This document shows, piece after piece, positions 60,431 through 64,000 of a stretch of DNA of 64,000 nucleotides (position 1 is its first letter; every line of letters begins with the position of its first letter). The notes beneath the pieces are model-generated. The model worked only from the letters and a program-made list of their open reading frames with translations, had not been told where the DNA came from and did not search any database. Source of the stretch: Gordionus sp. m RMFG-2023. Lineage: Eukaryota; Nematomorpha; Gordioida; Chordodea; Parachordodidae. The position numbers and the translations under genes were made by a program. The stretch is taken from assembly GCF_954871325.1 (NCBI RefSeq), contig NC_088775.1, positions 57,575,561-57,639,560 of the forward strand, given 5' to 3'.

Positions 60431-61665
60431 ATTTTTTAATCCCCCTCTACCATTTTTTTAAAAAATATTTTAGTTTATATAATTTTTAAATATATATATT
60501 TTTTAAACGTTTTGAATATTTGAAATTGAAAATTTAAATATAAATAAAAAAAAAATATAAATTACTAAATTTAAAATATCACATATTTACACTTATAATA
60601 ATATAAATATTTTATGAATTCTTTTTTTTAATATTAAATAGACAATACATTTTTATTCATAAAAAATCGACTCGGGATCAGAGTTACATGGTTCATTGAG
60701 CCGACTCTACTCTGAGTCGTTTTTTATTGCTCCTCGAAAAAACTCGACTATTTAACAACACTAGTGATAAGCCTCCACTTTTGATCTAAAAGATTATTTA
60801 TTTCATTCAGTTTGGTTACGGTTCAGTAAAAAAATTATATAATGGTTATGGTTCGGTTCTTATGAAAAAAATTACAAAGTTTCGGTTCGGTTCAGCTAAT
60901 TATAAGGTTCATTATGGTTAGAAAAATTATTTCTATTGAAGCAATACCATCATATAATGATTTTAATCATGAATATCATTTATTAAATTTTTTGCCATCA
61001 CTTAAATTAAATATATTTAAAAAGAATTTAAATATATTATTATAAGAAATAAATACAAAATAAATATGAGAAATATTCTAAAATTATGATATTATTTGTT
61101 AGATTTTGAAGTTGATTATTATAAAAAATAAGGAAGATTAAATATTAAAATATATATAACATCAAACCTTTTTTGTATTTAGAAGTACGGGTAACTTTAT
61201 TTTGAAACAGAATTAATTGAATAATAATTGGTGAATGATTTTAAAATCATTTTGTTTCGTATATATATCTTTTTTCTTTTAATATTCAAATAACATTTTT
61301 TAACCAAAAAAAAATTTGAATAACGAAAGAAATTAATAATTTTAACATATACTAACAATTCCCAACTAAAATTATTATATAATAATAATAAAAACTAATT
61401 ATAATATTCAAAATATAAAAAAAAAGGAATTCATTATTTAAAAAAATGAATAAACACTACAATAATAACTAATTATAATATTCAAGAAAGTAATTACATA
61501 ACCATATAAAAAATTAATAAAAAATAGGAATTAATTATTTAAAAAAATTAATAAATACAACATTATTGTTTAAAAATTTACATTTCACATCTAAAATATA
61601 ATATAAACAGATTTGACAAGACAATACAAAATCTATTTTTCATAATAATGCGTTAAAATATAAAT
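60431..61665. other. AT-rich spacer with a GGTTCGGTT-rich patch
   Basis: At 60800-60930 a patch of GGTTCGGTTC/GGTTACGGTTC motifs looks like a MITE subterminal region, and a similar patch lies at 62560-62690 around the SINE. The two could be ends of one element about 1.9 kb long, but termini and duplication were not found. The remainder is plain AT-rich DNA. Confidence 0.45.
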
Positions 61666-61682
61666 GTCAAAATTCTATAAAT

Positions 61683-62165
61683 TTTTTTTTCTTTTTAGCT
61701 TTCACCTTTTCTGGTGGTAAGCTCCTTCAATATCTCTCTCCACTTTATTACTCATGCTATCTATTTTTATCTAATTTATATTTCTGATCGATTCCATTTG
61801 AATCTCCCACTGGAGTATCGCTATCAAAGCCAAAGTATCTTGATCTTACACTGAAGTATCAATATCGACAGATATCCCACCGGAGTATTCCTCACTCCGA
61901 AATATCAAATCGACAGATATCCCACCGGACTATTCCTATAGTTCCATTGTAATCTTGATCTCCCACCGGAGTATCGTTATCAAGTCCATTGTAGCTTGGT
62001 AGACATAGAGCTGAACGGCCCTCGAGGTCACCATTATCCTAGCACTGGCCAAGAAATCCCCGTCATCGAAGAAAAACTTGAAAATTTTTAGTTCATTACC
62101 TGGATTGAACCTGGGACTTTCGGTTTTCAAGCATACATCATACACCACTGGGCCACCCCGGCGAC
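61683..62165 (-). mobile_element. tRNA-headed SINE with RTE LINE tail, 17-bp target duplication
   Basis: The insertion is flanked by GTCAAAATTCTATAAAT (61666-61682 and 62166-62182), an exact 17-bp duplication. On the minus strand it begins GTCGCCGGGGTGGCCCAGTG: an A box TGGCCCAGTGG (62145-62155) and a B box GGTTCAATCC (62102-62111) give a tRNA-derived pol III promoter. A roughly 270-bp body follows, with an internally repeated CTCCGGTGGGA motif. The 3' end (61683-61790) matches the 3' tail of the RTE LINE at 15180-15300 (GAGCTTACCACCAGAAAAGG) and ends in an A-rich tract. Length 483 bp. Confidence 0.92.
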
Positions 62166-62182
62166 GTCAAAATTCTATAAAT

Positions 62183-63763
62183 AATATATAAAATTGAAAC
62201 CTTATAAATTTGGTCATTTTGAAATTTATATGAGAATAATGACCCTTCTATCAAACTACTCATGGGTAGATGGTGATATTATACTTAAATTAATTTAAAA
62301 AATGCAACTAAATCAAAAATCTACAAATTGGTTATTTAGATATTTTGCACAATAAAATAGAGAAATTGGAATGCTCTAATACTAACTATATAAAGCAGTT
62401 AAAAGATTGTGGATCAATTTAAGTCATAGTGAGAAAATTAACTACATACTTATGGATATTAAACAAATATTTTGATCATTTAATAATTATAAATAAAATA
62501 ACGACGCAGATATGGTAAAATATGTAATACCCCACAAAAAAAAGAATGTAAAATTATTTATTTTATTTTGGTTGAAACCGGTTTAACTTATTTTTATAAA
62601 GGTTCTTTTTACTCCTTCAAAAAATAATAATATAACAGTTTAGCGGTTCATTACGGTTCACTCCGGGTCCTTGTTATATTGTCCCGGTATTTTTATTAAA
62701 TTTTTTTTTCAAAAAAGCAACCATAAAATTTATAAGTTTTTTTAACATGAGCAAATATAATTTATATTTTGTTACTTGATTATTATTTAGAATCAACCAG
62801 CCCCATTCATTGATCAACTATTATAAATAAAATAACTCATTTAAATATAATCCATTGCTCAAGCCTTAAAATTATCTCCATATTTATATATTTTTTAGTA
62901 TAAAATAAAACATATAATTCTAGCACCGAGGGTAGTGATGCAAAATTACTCCATTTAAGCTGATTTTAAAAACAGCTAACTCAGTATTTTACCCGGAAAA
63001 ATATTATGCAGGCCTGAAAATTTTGCTCATAGATGGCACAAAGTTGGACATATATAAGCGAAATCTTGAAAATCTATAATAGAAATTATAAATTTTGTGT
63101 TATTTAATTAAAATGACCAATAATATTCCTAAAAATTTAATAATGAAAAAGTAGAAATTAACATGATTTTTATAACGGAGGGGCTGGGGGCGAAGCCCCC
63201 CAGACTCGTAGAGGCATGGATATAAACCTTTCCCAAAGGAAAAATTAGCTATCATGATAGACTGTTCGATGATGAAAATCCGCCACATATATCTTATAAT
63301 TCAACCAAGACCCGCTTACATAGCCCAACATACCATTTATGCCTCTTTTTTGCATTTATATATATTACTTTGACAATTCTTGGAACATATAAAGACAATA
63401 GCTATAAATACAATCAAATAATTCTATAGAAAAATCGACTTAACCTTGGTTAAATTATCGCAAAAATATTACTTTGAAATAAAGTATTTAATCGAAGATA
63501 AAAGTATACATGGATTATAATAAAATCAGTTTCTCACATTTTTCAAGTTTGGTTCTTTGAGACAAGTCGTAAGATGACAATTTCCCTTCACCTAGGCCAA
63601 AAACGTGTTAAGAACATCAAATAATTTGTTGTTTAGATTGTAATATTATTAATATATTTTGTTATTTTATATCATGTATTGGACCCATGTTAAGTATGCT
63701 CTTACAACATATGATTAGTAAATTAAGGTTGAACAATAAAGAGTATTTATGCTTAATATTTAG
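62183..63763. other. Last part of the giant intron
   Basis: Mostly AT-rich with no gene. At 63173-63210 a short GC-rich patch contains the hairpin GGGGGCGAAGCCCCCC seen elsewhere in the window. The last bases before 63764 form the acceptor site TTAATATTTAG. Confidence 0.55.
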
Positions 63764-63903
63764 ATATCAAAAACAGTCCATTACTTCAGTTTCAGCTTTG
63801 GGATTACCCTGGACAAAGCATCAAAAATATGTTTGATTCTCAATCCGATGCCGAAAAATTATTCAAAAATTGTGATGCAATCATATTTGTCATGGATGCT
63901 CAA
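63764..63903 (+). CDS. RagC/RagD (Gtr2) GTPase, switch II exon
   Basis: The exon enters in phase 1, completing the codon split at 39175, and reads DIKNSPLLQFQLWDYPGQ, then SIKNMFDSQSDAEKLFKNCD, then AIIFVMDAQ before a GT donor in phase 0. WDYPGQ is the G3 motif (WDFPGQ in RagC) and AIIFVMDAQ matches ALIYVIDAQ in human RagC. The segment between these motifs is more diverged than in other animals. The next exon should begin with an acidic D/E-rich stretch, but the last 97 bases of the window offer only acceptors that give no convincing match. No stop or frameshift is seen in the exon. Confidence 0.95.
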
Positions 63904-64000
63904 GTTAAATTTTCACACAATATATTATGATCATTGTATCTTTAGTTCTTTTTAGAACATTTTTTTTGCTTCAGAAAAAGGAGTGAATGCAAGAAAATGA

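Larger units (their letters stand above)
39176..63763 (+). other. 24,588-bp intron of the RagC/D gene, filled with repeats
   Basis: The donor GTTAGTCATT follows exon 39081-39175; the acceptor TTAATATTTAG precedes exon 63764. Joining the two exons completes the split codon and gives LIKN-DIKNSPLLQFQLWDYPGQ, which aligns with the human RagC stretch NKIYKDDISNSSFVNFQIWD. No extra residues are missing, so no intermediate exon is needed. The intron holds satellites, hAT, MULE, foldback, Helitron and SINE copies on both strands. The exon pairing is inferred from sequence and protein similarity; no transcript is available here. Confidence 0.85.

Noticed and set aside
60800-62690. A MITE bounded by the two GGTTCGGTT-rich patches
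   Set aside because: The patches are inverted in part, but I found no terminal inverted repeat or duplication to define ends.
63946-64000. Next Rag GTPase exon at the end of the window
   Set aside because: Three acceptors are possible; one gives an open frame without similarity to RagC/D and two reach a stop at once, so I could not place the exon.

Overview
The window is very AT-rich eukaryotic DNA dominated by transposable elements. It holds one recognisable host gene, a RagC/RagD-type GTPase (Gtr2 in fungi) that acts in nutrient signalling to TORC1. The element mix (ZMYM1-like hAT transposases with a TTF finger, an RTE-type LINE, a tRNA-headed SINE, Ty3/Gypsy copies, PIF/Harbinger, a FLYWCH-bearing MULE, Helitron ends) suggests an opisthokont, more likely a small animal than a fungus. 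I cannot name the species. Introns that I can delimit in genes and elements are mostly 30-50 nt.

Layout. 1-1677: featureless AT-rich DNA. 1678-5205: hAT element with a four-exon transposase and exact 8-bp target duplication. 6.9-9.2 kb: decayed Ty3/Gypsy copy on the minus strand, abutted by a non-autonomous hAT-like element (9.2-10.25 kb). 10630-19027: 8.4-kb hAT element carrying a broken transposase, a FLYWCH gene piece followed by tandem 66-nt mini-exons, and a nested TIR element (13991-16727) that itself holds an RTE LINE fragment. 19.0-20.03 kb: LINE 5' repeat interrupted by a 403-bp TIR element with a tRNA-like core. 20.03-26.3 kb: broken Ty3/Gypsy element with short LTRs, interrupted by a deletion derivative of the hAT family (20231-22181). 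26.4-29.9 kb: broken APE-type LINE. 30139-33782: PIF/Harbinger element with the DDE residues in place and a TAA duplication. 34.2-37.3 kb: about 150-bp satellite interrupted by a 2500-bp non-autonomous Helitron. 37.4-38.7 kb: minisatellites and a SINE.

From 38833 the Rag GTPase gene runs on the plus strand: exons at 38833-39041, 39081-39175 and 63764-63903. The first intron is 39 nt. The second is 24,588 bp, and its two flanking exons join in phase to give the Rag switch region. That giant intron contains a hAT fragment, a CGCGTCCCC satellite, degenerate repeats and MITEs, a TIR element full of TCGCGA, a roughly 9.5-kb foldback-like element whose arms are 117-bp tandem repeats, a MULE with intact-looking three-exon transposase inserted into one foldback arm with an exact 9-bp duplication, a Helitron 3' end, and a SINE whose 3' tail matches the RTE LINE.

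The genes do not form an operon or pathway. The window is a record of nested insertions around and inside one conserved signalling gene. The most useful observations are the giant intron, the foldback element with a Cys-rich coding relic in its centre, the SINE/LINE tail sharing and the tandem mini-exon gene inside a hAT element.
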